In this document: in pieces, positions 1 to 7,038 of the stretch
Numbering within the stretch: the stretch's first letter is position 1
Layout: each line of letters starts with the position of its first letter
The notes under the pieces: model-generated
What the model saw: the letters and a program-made list of their open reading frames with translations, nothing else
Databases searched by the model: none
What the model was told of the DNA's origin: nothing
Translations under genes and position numbers: made by a program
From: Faecalibacter rhinopitheci
GTDB lineage: Bacteria; Bacteroidota; Bacteroidia; Flavobacteriales; Weeksellaceae
Direction: 5' to 3'
Length of the DNA: 64,000 nucleotides
NCBI RefSeq assembly: GCF_015234135.1
Contig: NZ_JADGIK010000003.1
Span: 1-64,000 of the forward strand

Positions 1-823
1 TTTCGGCCCTGTAATTGGGCAAGCATCCTTTAAATATTACGGGGACATTACCATCATATACATAAAATTCATCCTCAAATACTTTAATGGTTATTGCTCT
101 AAAATTAAAATTAGACTGTTCTAATTCGATGCGATGTTTTTCTACATCTTTTAAATCTAGATTAATACTGGTAAGGATTAAAGGCGCAGTATAGTTTCCG
201 AGGTATATTTTATGTGCATCAAAACCAGCAAAGTAATAGGAGTTTGCACCTAAATTAATGGCTTCTTGCTCTATAATAGGATGTGGTAAATATCTTCGGG
301 TGAAATTATTTTCTTGTTTGATAATATATTCTGAATTAAAAAATAAGGTAATCATACTTCCTATCGCAATTATTCCTGCTACTATAATAGATGTAGCATT
401 TTTTTTAGAAAATGGAGAAAGAAATAATATACCAACTACAGCAAATACAACAAAAACAACATTAAAAACTAAGTGTTCTGTCCATCCCATTTTTTCCAAA
501 ATTCCACCGCAAGAACAAGGTATATAATCACTGAAATTAAGGATGAGGTAGATATAAACAGTAAATGCTACCATCAACATATAACCCCCATAATAAGCAA
601 CTAACCGTGTTCTTTTAAAAATAAACAATCCAGCTATAATAAGTTCCGTAGCAATTACGCCATAAGCAATTACGCCAGCATATGCACTAAGTATTGGCGA
701 CTGTCCTAACTGGACTTGGAAAGTTTCAAAATCCATTATTTTACTTATTGCTGCGTAAACAAATAATAAGATAAATAGGTAGGAGATAATGGTTATGGTA
801 ATATGTTTAAAATTGCTCCTCAT
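1..823 (-). CDS. MauE/DoxX-type redox-associated membrane protein, C-terminus cut by window edge
   Basis: The reverse strand reads open from an ATG at 823 to the first base of the window without a stop, giving at least 274 residues. The first 150 residues contain four hydrophobic segments (starting MRSNFKHITITIISYLFILL) and a CSCGG motif in the loop between the third and fourth, where MauE/DoxX-like proteins carry paired cysteines. After a further membrane segment a soluble region begins. In Bacteroidota such proteins are usually about 500 residues with an extracytoplasmic C-terminal domain, so roughly half may be missing here. Family assignment comes from topology and the cysteine motif. The substrate or redox partner is unknown. 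Confidence 0.7.
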   Translation of the reverse strand, partial: MRSNFKHITITIISYLFILLFVYAAISKIMDFETFQVQLGQSPILSAYAGVIAYGVIATELIIAGLFIFKRTRLVAYYGGYMLMVAFTVYIYLILNFSDYIPCSCGGILEKMGWTEHLVFNVVFVVFAVVGILFLSPFSKKNATSIIVAGIIAIGSMITLFFNSEYIIKQENNFTRRYLPHPIIEQEAINLGANSYYFAGFDAHKIYLGNYTAPLILTSINLDLKDVEKHRIELEQSNFNFRAITIKVFEDEFYVYDGNVPVIFKGCLPNYRAE

Positions 824-1019
824 GACTTTTGAATTAGTGTTATTAACTAATTTATGGTCAATTATATAATCGGGTAAATTTATTTTAATAGAGATTGTTT
901 TTTTTTAGTTTTTGTGATAATATTTTTAAAAATGGAATAGTTTATTAGTGAAGGAGGGAGGAAGTGAATTTGTTTTAATAAGTAGATATTGATTTTATAC
1001 TAATTATGTTCATTTTTGT

Positions 1020-1175
1020 CTTGATACAAAAAGAACCAAAAAAATCAAGGCTTCAAATCTATTTAACTAAAATTAAATTTCATTGCGGGAAAGATTTAAA
1101 TGACTCGTTAGCACTCGCTAAATCTTTCTAATCCTGCATTCTATTTCATTTTTTAACGTTATAGATTTATAGGCC
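1020..1175 (+). repeat. Long hairpin repeat, type A, copy 1
   Basis: The unit begins with the head hairpin CTTGAT...ATCAAG, followed by GGCT and an arm containing AAATCTAT. The inner stem GAAAGATTTA/TAAATCTTTC holds the loop AATGACTCGTTAGCACTCGC. The right arm contains ATAGATTT and closes at AGGCC. The two arms are imperfect reverse complements over about 45 bases. Further copies lie at 4942, 9752 and 10325. Confidence 0.9.
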
Positions 1176-1294
1176 GATTAAAAAGTGAAGATGTTATTTT
1201 ATAGGTAGATATTGATTTTATAATAATTATGTTCATTTTTTATTCATGTGTTTATTATTTTATGATTAATGTATTCATGAATCCTTCGGATTTG

Positions 1295-1350
1295 TCTTGA
1301 CACAAAACATTTGATTTGAGAGGAGAAGCTTAATAAGCTTTGGAATATAA
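1295..1350 (+). repeat. Short hairpin repeat, AAGCTT type
   Basis: A head half (CTTGACACAAAA) is followed by TTTGATTTGAGAGGAGAA and the palindrome AAGCTTAATAAGCTT. The same layout recurs at 7303, and with other stem sequences at 1393, 7223 and 10249. Confidence 0.8.
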
Positions 1351-1392
1351 TTTACTGAAGAATTATTTTTTATTTAGATGTTCATTTTTTGT

Positions 1393-1446
1393 CTTGATAC
1401 AAAACATTTGAAATTAAAAGGAGAAGCCACGGTGTGGCTTAGGTAT
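1393..1446 (+). repeat. Short hairpin repeat, AGCCAC type
   Basis: CTTGATACAAAA is followed by TTTGAAATTAAAAGGAGAA and the stem-loop AAGCCAC-GGT-GTGGCTT, then AGGTA. It is the same short family as the unit at 1295, but with a different stem of the same length. Confidence 0.8.
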
Positions 1447-1472
1447 TTTTTTTAATTATGTTCATTTTTTGT

Positions 1473-1632
1473 CTTGATACAAAAAACAGAACCAAAAAAA
1501 ATCAAGGCTTCGATTTTCGACGGTCAATGTTCATTTCATCTCTCTAAAATTTTTAATAAGATAACCTATCGGTTACTAAAAATTTTTGCGTTTCATTCAA
1601 TGAATTGACACTCGTCTGCTAATCGGTAGGCC
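1473..1632 (+). repeat. Long hairpin repeat, type C, copy 1
   Basis: The head CTTGAT...ATCAAG is followed by GGCTTCGATTTTCGACGG. The inner stem is AAAATTTTTA/TAAAAATTTT, with a loop containing AACCTATCGGTT that can itself fold. The right arm closes at AATCGGTAGGCC. Arms match as imperfect reverse complements (CGATT/AATCG, GTCAAT/ATTGAC). Confidence 0.9.
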
Positions 1633-1639
1633 ATTTAAA

Positions 1640-1692
1640 AAAGTGAAAAGGTTAATAAGTAAAGGATTGAAGAAGTGAAGAATATTTTTCTA
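1640..1692 (+). repeat. Degenerate purine-rich GTGAA tract
   Basis: After the closing GGCC of the long repeats the plus strand runs in A/G-rich sequence with GTGAA, GTAAA and TTGAAG words every 6-9 bases. Similar tracts lie near 945-975, 1928-1990, 2608-2665, 4835-4865, 5420-5480, 7085-7145 and 8310-8350. They look like decayed short tandem repeats. Confidence 0.55.
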
Positions 1693-1712
1693 TTTAGATG
1701 TTCATTTTTTGT

Positions 1713-1867
1713 CTTGATACAAAAAACAGAACCAAAAAAAATCAAGGCTGTAAATTCTTTGCTAAAAAAGAATTTCAGATGGCTAAATAATTTGAATCGC
1801 TCCTAACGTCGGCAAATTATTTTTAACGCCTTCTTCATTCTTTTTCTTAACGCGCGAATTTAAGGCC
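1713..1867 (+). repeat. Long hairpin repeat, type B, copy 1
   Basis: The head CTTGAT...ATCAAG is followed by GGCTGTAAATTC, the inner stem AAATAATTTG/CAAATTATTT with loop AATCGCTCCTAACGTCGG, and the right arm GAATTTAAGGCC. Further copies lie at 4674, 7422 and 10553. Confidence 0.9.
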
Positions 1868-1891
1868 ATTTAAAAAGTGATAAATAAAAAA

Positions 1892-1928
1892 TATTCTTTT
1901 TCTTAACGCGTGAGTTTAAGGTCGATTA
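1892..1928 (+). repeat. Right-end fragment of a type B repeat
   Basis: The sequence TTCTTTTTCTTAACGCG followed by GTTTAAGG matches only the last part of the type B right arm, as if the rest was lost by deletion. Similar tail-only fragments occur near 2575-2600, 5330-5412 and 10740-10770. Confidence 0.6.
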
Positions 1929-2060
1929 AAAAGTGAATGAGTGAAAAGGTTAAGAAGTAAAGGATTGAAGAAGTGAAGAATATTTTTTATTTAGATGTTC
2001 TTTTTTATTCATGTGTTTGTTATTTTAGAATTATTGTATTCATGAATCCTTAGGATTTGT

Positions 2061-2273
2061 CTTGATACAAAAAGAACCAAAAAAATCAAGGCTTCGATTT
2101 TCGACGGTCAATGTTCATTCTCTAAAGCTTATTAAGCTTTAGTACCCGAAATCATATTATGATTTCTCCTCTTAATCTCAAATACTAAAATTTTTAATAA
2201 GATAACCTATCGGTTACTAAAAATTTTTGCGTTTCATTCAATGAATTGACACTCGTCTGCTAATCGGTAGGCC
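2061..2273 (+). repeat. Long hairpin repeat, type C, copy 2, carrying a nested 58-bp insert
   Basis: This unit matches type C copy 1 but is interrupted in the left arm. Bases 2127-2184 hold an inverted short-family element (stem AAATCAT/ATGATTT plus AGCTTATTAAGCT). The insert is flanked by CTAAA at 2122-2126 and 2185-2189, whereas the uninterrupted copy has a single CTAAA at 1544-1548. The same interrupted form recurs at 7640-7800. Confidence 0.85.
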
Positions 2274-2308
2274 AAAAGAAAAAGTGATAAATAAAGGAAT
2301 GTAAAACT

Positions 2309-2560
2309 ATTAATAAACCATAAATTTCATTAGAATGTGTGATAAAAATTGCATGGAAATCGTAGACGTTAAGAAAATAAATTGAAGTAGAGAAAAGAAT
2401 GATTTAGCGAGTGTTAACGAGTCATTCAAATCATTCCTCGGATGAGATTTATTTTTAGTTGAAGATTTTAGCAATGTCTTTTTTGGTTCGTTTTTTTGAC
2501 GAAAAAAATGAACGTGAGTATAAAAGAATAATAGAGTTATGGTTTTATAAAAAGTGATAA
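2309..2560 (-). repeat. Reversed long hairpin repeat, type A variant (type D), copy 1
   Basis: Read on the minus strand this has the type A loop AATGACTCGTTAACACTCGC and the inner stem GAATGATTT/AAATCATTC. Its outer stem and head differ (GTC...GACATTGC in place of CTTGAT...ATCAAGGC). A near-identical copy lies at 8006-8260, where the inner stem is GAAAGATTT/AAATCTTTC, a paired substitution. Confidence 0.85.
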
Positions 2561-2733
2561 ATAAAGGATATTCCTTTTCTTAACGCGCGAATTTAAGGTC
2601 GATTAAAAAGTGAAGTGTAAATGTGTGAATTTGTGAAGGTGAGGAAGGGAAGTATTATAATTCTACAGGTAGCGAAGAATAAGTTGTTTTATTAATGTGG
2701 GAGGGTTTTTGATTTTGGAGGGTGAAAGAATGT

Positions 2734-3516
2734 TTATGTCACGAGTCTAGGTAGGTTGGATAGATTAATATTATGTTTTTTGAATACTCTGTACATTGTT
2801 GAGTAATTTTTGAAGCCTACTTTATATGCCACTTCCTTAAAGTTATAATTGCTTAGTGTGATTAATGTAAACGCATCTATGATTTGTATATGTTGCATAT
2901 ACATACAAGGTGATGAATTGAAATAAAATTCGTAGCCTAATCTTATTTTATAATAACTGTATTTATTTTTTATATCATTTATATTAAGTAACTCAGATTT
3001 TTTCAAGTTGTAATATATTCTTTTGTTGAGGTTAACTTGTGTACTGTGCACTTGTATGGATGTAAGATAAAAAGTGTACGTATTTTGGCCTATTTTGTGT
3101 CCTGAAAATAAGAGATGATGGTATCCTTCTGAGATTTCAGATATATCAATATTAAAAGTTTTGTAATGTTGTTGCCATTTTATTTTGTTTATTTTTTCTA
3201 ATAAAAAAGTGGTGATATAAGGGAGGTGATGTTGTATTTTATCATCTATTTTAGTATTTACCCATTCTTTATTGTCTGTATTGTACATGAAATAGTTGTC
3301 TAAAGCTATATTCATTTGATGATGGAATGCATTAATTCCTAAAAAATTAATGTCATAAAACAGTTCGAGAATAGACTCCAAATAGAGGTAACTTAGTTGC
3401 TGGATGAGTGATGCTTGGTTGAATAAGCGGTTATCATTATGGTTTAAGAGTTCGCAAAGTTTTTCTTTATAGTCACTCAGTCGAACTACTAACTCTTCGT
3501 AAAATTCAAATTTCAT
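2734..3516 (-). CDS. AraC-type C-terminal helix-turn-helix protein with an uncharacterised N-terminal domain
   Basis: The 260-residue product has an AraC-like DNA-binding segment only in its last 50 residues (around FKEVAYKVGFKNYSTMYRVFK), which matches the second helix-turn-helix of AraC proteins. The preceding 200 residues resemble no sensor domain I recognise and contain no signal peptide or membrane segment. ATG at 3516 is preferred over a TTG two codons upstream. The gene stands alone between repeat arrays, on the same strand as the DUF6266 gene whose promoter side lies upstream, so it may regulate neighbours. That role is inference. A single HTH, rather than the usual pair, makes the AraC label partial. 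Confidence 0.65.
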   Translation of the reverse strand: MKFEFYEELVVRLSDYKEKLCELLNHNDNRLFNQASLIQQLSYLYLESILELFYDINFLGINAFHHQMNIALDNYFMYNTDNKEWVNTKIDDKIQHHLPYITTFLLEKINKIKWQQHYKTFNIDISEISEGYHHLLFSGHKIGQNTYTFYLTSIQVHSTQVNLNKRIYYNLKKSELLNINDIKNKYSYYKIRLGYEFYFNSSPCMYMQHIQIIDAFTLITLSNYNFKEVAYKVGFKNYSTMYRVFKKHNINLSNLPRLVT

Positions 3517-3618
3517 AAGCAATTGTATATTAGTGTGATATCATTATTTAATTTAATGGAAATTATGCGTTGTTTAAAATATTTTTAAATATTTGATATG
3601 TTTATTTATAAAAATAAA

Positions 3619-3640
3619 TATCCCCTCCAGAGAGGGGATA
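3619..3640 (-). terminator. Terminator of the DUF6266 gene
   Basis: The stem TATCCCCTC/GAGGGGATA has a 4-base loop. It lies 5 bases beyond the stop codon at 3646 on the minus strand and is followed on that strand by a T-rich run. It is unusually GC-rich for this neighbourhood. Confidence 0.8.
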
Positions 3641-3645
3641 TAAAC

Positions 3646-4293
3646 TTAGGTTACAGTGACTAATCCTAAATAGATTGAATTGGAGGCTTCTTGCAAAATA
3701 GGATTTACAAAACTAACCCAGATGTGTAAATCGACACCTTGAAATTTAGGAAGGAGTTGGAATGCAACACTTTCATCTTTTCGTAAAGCAGTTGTTTTTA
3801 CGACCGTGCTAAGGAGCTTGTCTTGATTTTCTTCTGCATACATTACATATAGGATGTCATTCTCATCTAATGTGTCTGTAGAATTATCCATCCAATTAAC
3901 ATTTACTGTTAATGGGTCATCTGATGTAATGCTTGAAGGTTGAGGTTCTAATAAATTTCCTTTTGTAAACATAATTTCCTCGTGATTCACACTGAATGTT
4001 AAGTCTGTCACATCTAGTTTAATCGACTTTAATAAATTGCTCATCGCTACATTGTAAGGAGATTTAAGTCCTACTCTTTTGCCGTAATATTCTTTTACAA
4101 CTGTTTTATACCCTTGTATAAATTTTACTGCAAAATTGAATCTCTCTTTGACCAGCTGTTGTTTTGGGGTTGCTGTTCGTGCTGTTTTACGTGGTCTCAT
4201 CCGAGAGATCTCATGCCCTTGGATATTCGAAACAACGATACGTCCTGTGCGTCCTCTTGTTCCTGATAATAATGAATCTGTAATTTTTCCCAT
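3646..4293 (-). CDS. DUF6266 family protein
   Basis: The 215-residue product starts MGKITDSLLSGTRGRTGRIV and has a basic, Arg-rich N-terminal third (RMRPRKTARTATPKQQLVKE), followed by KSPYNVAMSNLLKSI and a C-terminal half of alternating hydrophobic strands. This pattern matches my recollection of DUF6266, a Bacteroidota family of unknown function. An upstream in-frame ATG at 4425 would add 44 residues rich in Ser, Cys and His that do not resemble the family, so 4293 is chosen. No signal peptide is visible. The gene has its own terminator and lies 1.2 kb from the next gene. It may belong with the HTH and DUF5675 genes as one accessory set, which is inference. Confidence 0.65.
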   Translation of the reverse strand: MGKITDSLLSGTRGRTGRIVVSNIQGHEISRMRPRKTARTATPKQQLVKERFNFAVKFIQGYKTVVKEYYGKRVGLKSPYNVAMSNLLKSIKLDVTDLTFSVNHEEIMFTKGNLLEPQPSSITSDDPLTVNVNWMDNSTDTLDENDILYVMYAEENQDKLLSTVVKTTALRKDESVAFQLLPKFQGVDLHIWVSFVNPILQEASNSIYLGLVTVT

Positions 4294-4467
4294 GATTTTG
4301 ATTTTTAAATGATTAATACTATGATTACAACAACAGTGTGAAATTACAGGGATGGTTTTAGATATTGTGTACTGTGATAAGGTGATGAATAGATTGATCA
4401 GTGAAAGTGTTTTTTGATTTTTCAAGAGAGGTTTTGTGTAACGATTTTAAGTTTTTGTGCGTAGTTT

Positions 4468-4506
4468 CTGTAGGTGTTCTGTATGCACGCTGTAGGCATT
4501 CTATAT
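4468..4506. promoter_or_regulatory. Candidate operator: two imperfect direct repeats spaced 22 bases
   Basis: CTGTAGGTGTTCTGTAT at 4468-4484 and CTGTAGGCATTCTATAT at 4490-4506 agree at 13 of 17 positions. The spacing equals about two helical turns. A weak third match starts near 4510. They lie about 175-215 bases upstream of the DUF6266 start. Protein binding is only suggested by spacing. Confidence 0.35.
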
Positions 4507-4673
4507 CGTTTGTATAGGGTTTGTTCGGTGTTTGTTTGGGGAAGGGAGTTGTGAAGAGGTTTTTAGTAATTAAAATGGAATAAGTGTTTGTTTATAAGTG
4601 TTCTTAGATGTTCATTTTTTATTCATGTGTTTATTGTTTTAGTAATTTTTTTTATTTAGATGTTCATTTTTGT

Positions 4674-4823
4674 CTTGATACAAAAAGAACCAAAAAAATC
4701 AAGGCTGTAAATTCTTTGCTAAAAAAGAATTTCAGTTGGCTAAATAATTTGAATCGCTCCTGACGTCGGCAAATTATTTTAACGCCTTCTTCGTTCTTTT
4801 TCTTAACGCGCGAATTTAAGGCC
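4674..4823 (+). repeat. Long hairpin repeat, type B, copy 2
   Basis: The head, arms and loop are as in the unit at 1713, with one loop change (CCTGACG for CCTAACG) and a slightly shorter right arm. Confidence 0.9.
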
Positions 4824-4941
4824 ATTTAAAAAGTTAATGAGTGAAGGAGTAAATGAGTGAAATTGTTTTTAATAAGTAGAAATTGATTTTCTATTTATAC
4901 TATATTCCGAAGCTTATTAAGCTTCTCCTTTTAATTTCAAA

Positions 4942-5097
4942 TTTGATGAAAAAGGAACCAAAAAAATCAAGGCTTCAAATCTATTTAACTAAAATTAAAT
5001 TTCATTTCGGGAAAGATTTAAATGACTCGTTAGCACTCGCTAAATCTTTCTAATCCTCCATTCTATTTCATTTTTTAACGTTATAGATTTATAGGCC
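4942..5097 (+). repeat. Long hairpin repeat, type A, copy 2
   Basis: The head is TTGATGAAAAAGGAACC...ATCAA, preceded by an inverted short-family element (4909-4942, AAGCTTATTAAGCTT). The arms and loop match copy 1. Together with the reversed type C unit at 5157 it forms a composite block that recurs at 9752-10113. Confidence 0.9.
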
Positions 5098-5156
5098 ATT
5101 TAAAAAGTGGGTTGTAAAGAATTGTGAAGATGTAATTAATTACCTGAAGTAAAATT

Positions 5157-5311
5157 GGCCTAACGATTTGGAGACGAGTGTCAATCCAATGAATGGATCG
5201 TAAAAATGTTTACTGAGCGATAGCGAATGATTTTAAACATTTTAGAGAAATGAAATGAGAATTGACCGTTGAAAATCGAAGCCTTGACTTTTTGATTACT
5301 TTTTGGTCAAG
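5157..5311 (-). repeat. Reversed long hairpin repeat, type C variant, copy 1
   Basis: On the minus strand the head stem is CTTGAC...GTCAAG, a paired change from CTTGAT...ATCAAG. The inner stem is AAAATGTTTA/TAAACATTTT and the loop contains TTCGCTATCGCTCAG. The arms close with GGC at both ends. Confidence 0.9.
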
Positions 5312-5484
5312 CAAAAAGTGATAAATAAAGAATATTCTTTTTCTTAACGTTATAGATTTAGAGGCCAAAGGACAAGTGATAAATAAAGAATATTCTTATA
5401 AATTTAGAGGCCATTTAAAAAGCAATGATTGAAGAAGTGAAGAGGTGAAAAAAAGTAGTGAGAGTAAGAAGGTTCGGATATATT

Positions 5485-5763
5485 CTATTTTGCTAAATGT
5501 AATAATACGCCTCTAATAATGTCGTGTTGTAAGAGGAAATTTCGTTTTCCTATGCGATAGACTTTGAAATATTTTTTGTTACAATATCTTTTCAGTGTTA
5601 CGACTGATATTTGTAGCATTTGTGCTACTTTGTATTCTTCAATAAAAATAGATTTATTGAATGTTGGAATGTGATTTTTCCAGTTATTTTCTAGTTCATT
5701 AATCTTCTCAATAAGATTATTGAACCATTGTACGGAGTAAATAGGATCAAGGGATTGATTCAT
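5485..5763 (-). CDS. Small MerR/excisionase-like helix-turn-helix protein
   Basis: The 92-residue product ends in a winged-HTH pattern (IEEYKVAQMLQISVVTLKRY...YRIGKRNFLLQHDI, residues about 40-85) like the HTH_17/MerR-type domains of excisionases and plasmid or prophage regulators. The first 35 residues are a likely short helix. Its ATG overlaps the TGA of the upstream gene by four bases (ATGA), so the two are co-translated. No integrase or recombinase is in the window, so an excisionase role cannot be supported. A local transcription regulator is equally likely. Confidence 0.65.
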   Translation of the reverse strand: MNQSLDPIYSVQWFNNLIEKINELENNWKNHIPTFNKSIFIEEYKVAQMLQISVVTLKRYCNKKYFKVYRIGKRNFLLQHDIIRGVLLHLAK

Positions 5764-5954
5764 AATTCATCTTTAAATTCTTTTAAACTAATTTTATAAC
5801 ATTCACAGAATTCTTTGAAGCCAAGTAATTCATCTTTTGTTTTACCTAATATTGCTTTTGCTTTATTCATAAGTCTTAAACTTTGACGGTAGCTTCTCCC
5901 AGTTAAGAGTTGTACGTCCTTTGGATAAATAATTACTCTTTTTTTAAATTTCAT
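5760..5954 (-). CDS. Small conserved-looking DNA-binding-type protein, first gene of a two-gene unit
   Basis: The 64-residue product (MKFKKRVIIYPKDVQLLTGR) resembles a short protein common in Flavobacteriia that begins with a strand of basic and hydrophobic residues. A helix-turn-helix-like PKDVQLLTGRSYRQSLRLMNK segment comes next, and the protein ends with LGFKEFCECYKISLKEF. ATG at 5954 is preferred over TTG at 5960. The Arg-rich helix after residue 18 could contact DNA, but no function is assigned in any family I can name. It overlaps the next HTH gene by four bases, suggesting the two proteins act together. Confidence 0.55.
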   Translation of the reverse strand: MKFKKRVIIYPKDVQLLTGRSYRQSLRLMNKAKAILGKTKDELLGFKEFCECYKISLKEFKDEL

Positions 5955-6233
5955 ATTCAATTTTTTAGTGTTTATAACTGTTTGATTAAAAATGTTATAA
6001 TAATTTAAAACCTATTATTTAGTTATTTAAATATTTTTAAGAAGAGCATATAATTGTTTAAAAACAGTCGTTGTATTTTGATAGAAGCAATATGTTGATG
6101 TTTTTTTTACCTAAATATGTCTTATAATGCCATATGGTACGTTTCGTTTTTTGTTCTGATTTTTAGGTAGTTACTTTGGATTAATTATTTCGTAGGGTGT
6201 TATCAACCTTTTATTAACATTAACTAACGTATT

Positions 6234-6680
6234 ATGGAATTAGTATTAGTAAGGGATTATTTCTCAAAGGGTACAAATGGAACTTTATGGTTACAACAAC
6301 AACAGCTTTGTTTTACTATTGAACGACCTTGGAAAAACAATGAACGAAACCGTTCTTGTATTCCTGAAGGAAAATATCCTTTAAAAAAGCGTTATAGTCA
6401 ACGTTTTGGATGGCATGTATTGATTGATAAAGTATTGAACCGATCACTCATTCTCATTCATCCTGCTAATTATGCACTAAAGGAGCTAAATGGTTGTATT
6501 GCTCCGGTTACTTCGCTCACTGGTGAGGGAATAGGTAGTTACTCTAAAAAGGCATTTGAAAAGCTTAGGTCGATTGTTTTTTCATGCTTTGAAAGAGGTG
6601 AAGAGGTTAATTTAATCATTAAATCTAAAAAAGATGAATATACTAGAACGTATTCAGAAACCCACCCCAAAAATATTTAA
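6234..6680 (+). CDS. DUF5675 family protein, possible peptidoglycan-active enzyme
   Basis: The 148-residue cytoplasm-start protein (no signal peptide) matches the DUF5675 pattern: an N-terminal GTNGTLW...CFTIERPW, then CIPEGKYPLKKRYS (residues 42-55), then LIHPANYALKELNGCIAP with His76 and Cys88. The His...GC arrangement is reminiscent of the YkuD L,D-transpeptidase signature (H...S-x-GC), so a cell-wall role is possible, but this is inference. The gene heads a three-gene cassette: the next ORF starts 47 bases inside it, and a strong terminator follows the third gene. Cassettes of a wall enzyme with tiny membrane proteins look like phage lysis modules. No other phage genes are present. Confidence 0.65.
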   Translation: MELVLVRDYFSKGTNGTLWLQQQQLCFTIERPWKNNERNRSCIPEGKYPLKKRYSQRFGWHVLIDKVLNRSLILIHPANYALKELNGCIAPVTSLTGEGIGSYSKKAFEKLRSIVFSCFERGEEVNLIIKSKKDEYTRTYSETHPKNI

Positions 6681-6867
6681 ACAATTACGTACAATAGGTT
6701 TAGTTGCTGCCAGTATTGGTGGAGCTCTAATTGCCGCACCTATTGCTATTCCTACTCTATTGGTACAGATAGGAGGATACTTGGTTGTTGCTGGAGGTAT
6801 TTTATCGGGTGTAAGTCAATTAACTGTTGATGATGCTTTTGTCCTTGAATCCCATTCCTCAAGATGA
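6634..6867 (+). CDS. Small membrane protein, holin-like by size and layout
   Basis: The 77-residue product has two hydrophobic stretches (IGLVAASIGGALIAAPIAIP at about 21-40 and VQIGGYLVVAGGILSGVSQL at about 44-63), both glycine and alanine rich, with a basic N-terminus (MNILERIQKPTPKIFKQLR). It starts inside the DUF5675 gene in another frame, an overlap of 47 bases. Small two-helix proteins beside a cell-wall enzyme are typical of holins. With no known family match the label is positional inference. No function should be assumed without a homologue. Confidence 0.5.
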   Translation: MNILERIQKPTPKIFKQLRTIGLVAASIGGALIAAPIAIPTLLVQIGGYLVVAGGILSGVSQLTVDDAFVLESHSSR

Positions 6868-7027
6868 TCATCTTAAGATAGCGGCATTTGGCGGTACAAT
6901 GTCGGGATTTATGGCAAGTATACAGTGGCAAAATATTGTATCTACTGTTGTTTTAACTGTAATTGGTGCTTTGGTTAGTTTTGGTATGTCGTTGTTTTTA
7001 CAACGGTATGTGCATTTCAAATCATAG
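6830..7027 (+). CDS. Small single-helix membrane protein, third gene of the DUF5675 cassette
   Basis: The frame runs 65 residues from ATG at 6830 (a second ATG is at 6833 and a TTG at 6827). It has one clear transmembrane segment (IVSTVVLTVIGALVSFGMSLFL) and a short basic tail (QRYVHFKS). It overlaps the previous gene by 38 bases in another frame. A further ATG at 6899 (MSGFMASIQWQNIV) would shorten it to 42 residues without losing the helix, so the start is uncertain. The terminator begins 12 bases after the stop. No family recognised. Confidence 0.5.
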   Translation: MMLLSLNPIPQDDHLKIAAFGGTMSGFMASIQWQNIVSTVVLTVIGALVSFGMSLFLQRYVHFKS

Positions 7028-7038
7028 TATATAAAAAA

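Larger units (their letters stand above)
824..2733. other. 1.9-kb spacer filled with dispersed hairpin repeats, no gene seen
   Basis: No convincing coding region was found on either strand. The stretch holds five long repeat units (types A, C, B, C and a reversed A variant) and two short hairpin units, separated by purine-rich GTGAA-type tracts. Individual units are listed separately. Short open frames here come from the repeats. Confidence 0.8.
4294..5484. other. 1.2-kb spacer: imperfect direct repeats then hairpin repeats
   Basis: No gene is supported. Bases 4468-4506 hold two imperfect 17-base direct repeats (CTGTAGGTGTTCTGTAT and CTGTAGGCATTCTATAT) with 22-base spacing. Bases 4674-5311 hold a type B unit, a type A unit and a reversed type C unit. 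Confidence 0.75.

Noticed and set aside
258-527. 89-residue plus-strand frame
   Set aside because: It is antisense to the MauE-like gene, whose reading frame is longer and has a clear membrane topology.
2734-7027. Complete prophage
   Set aside because: No capsid, terminase, portal, tail or integrase gene is present; only a lysis-like cassette and small regulators are seen.
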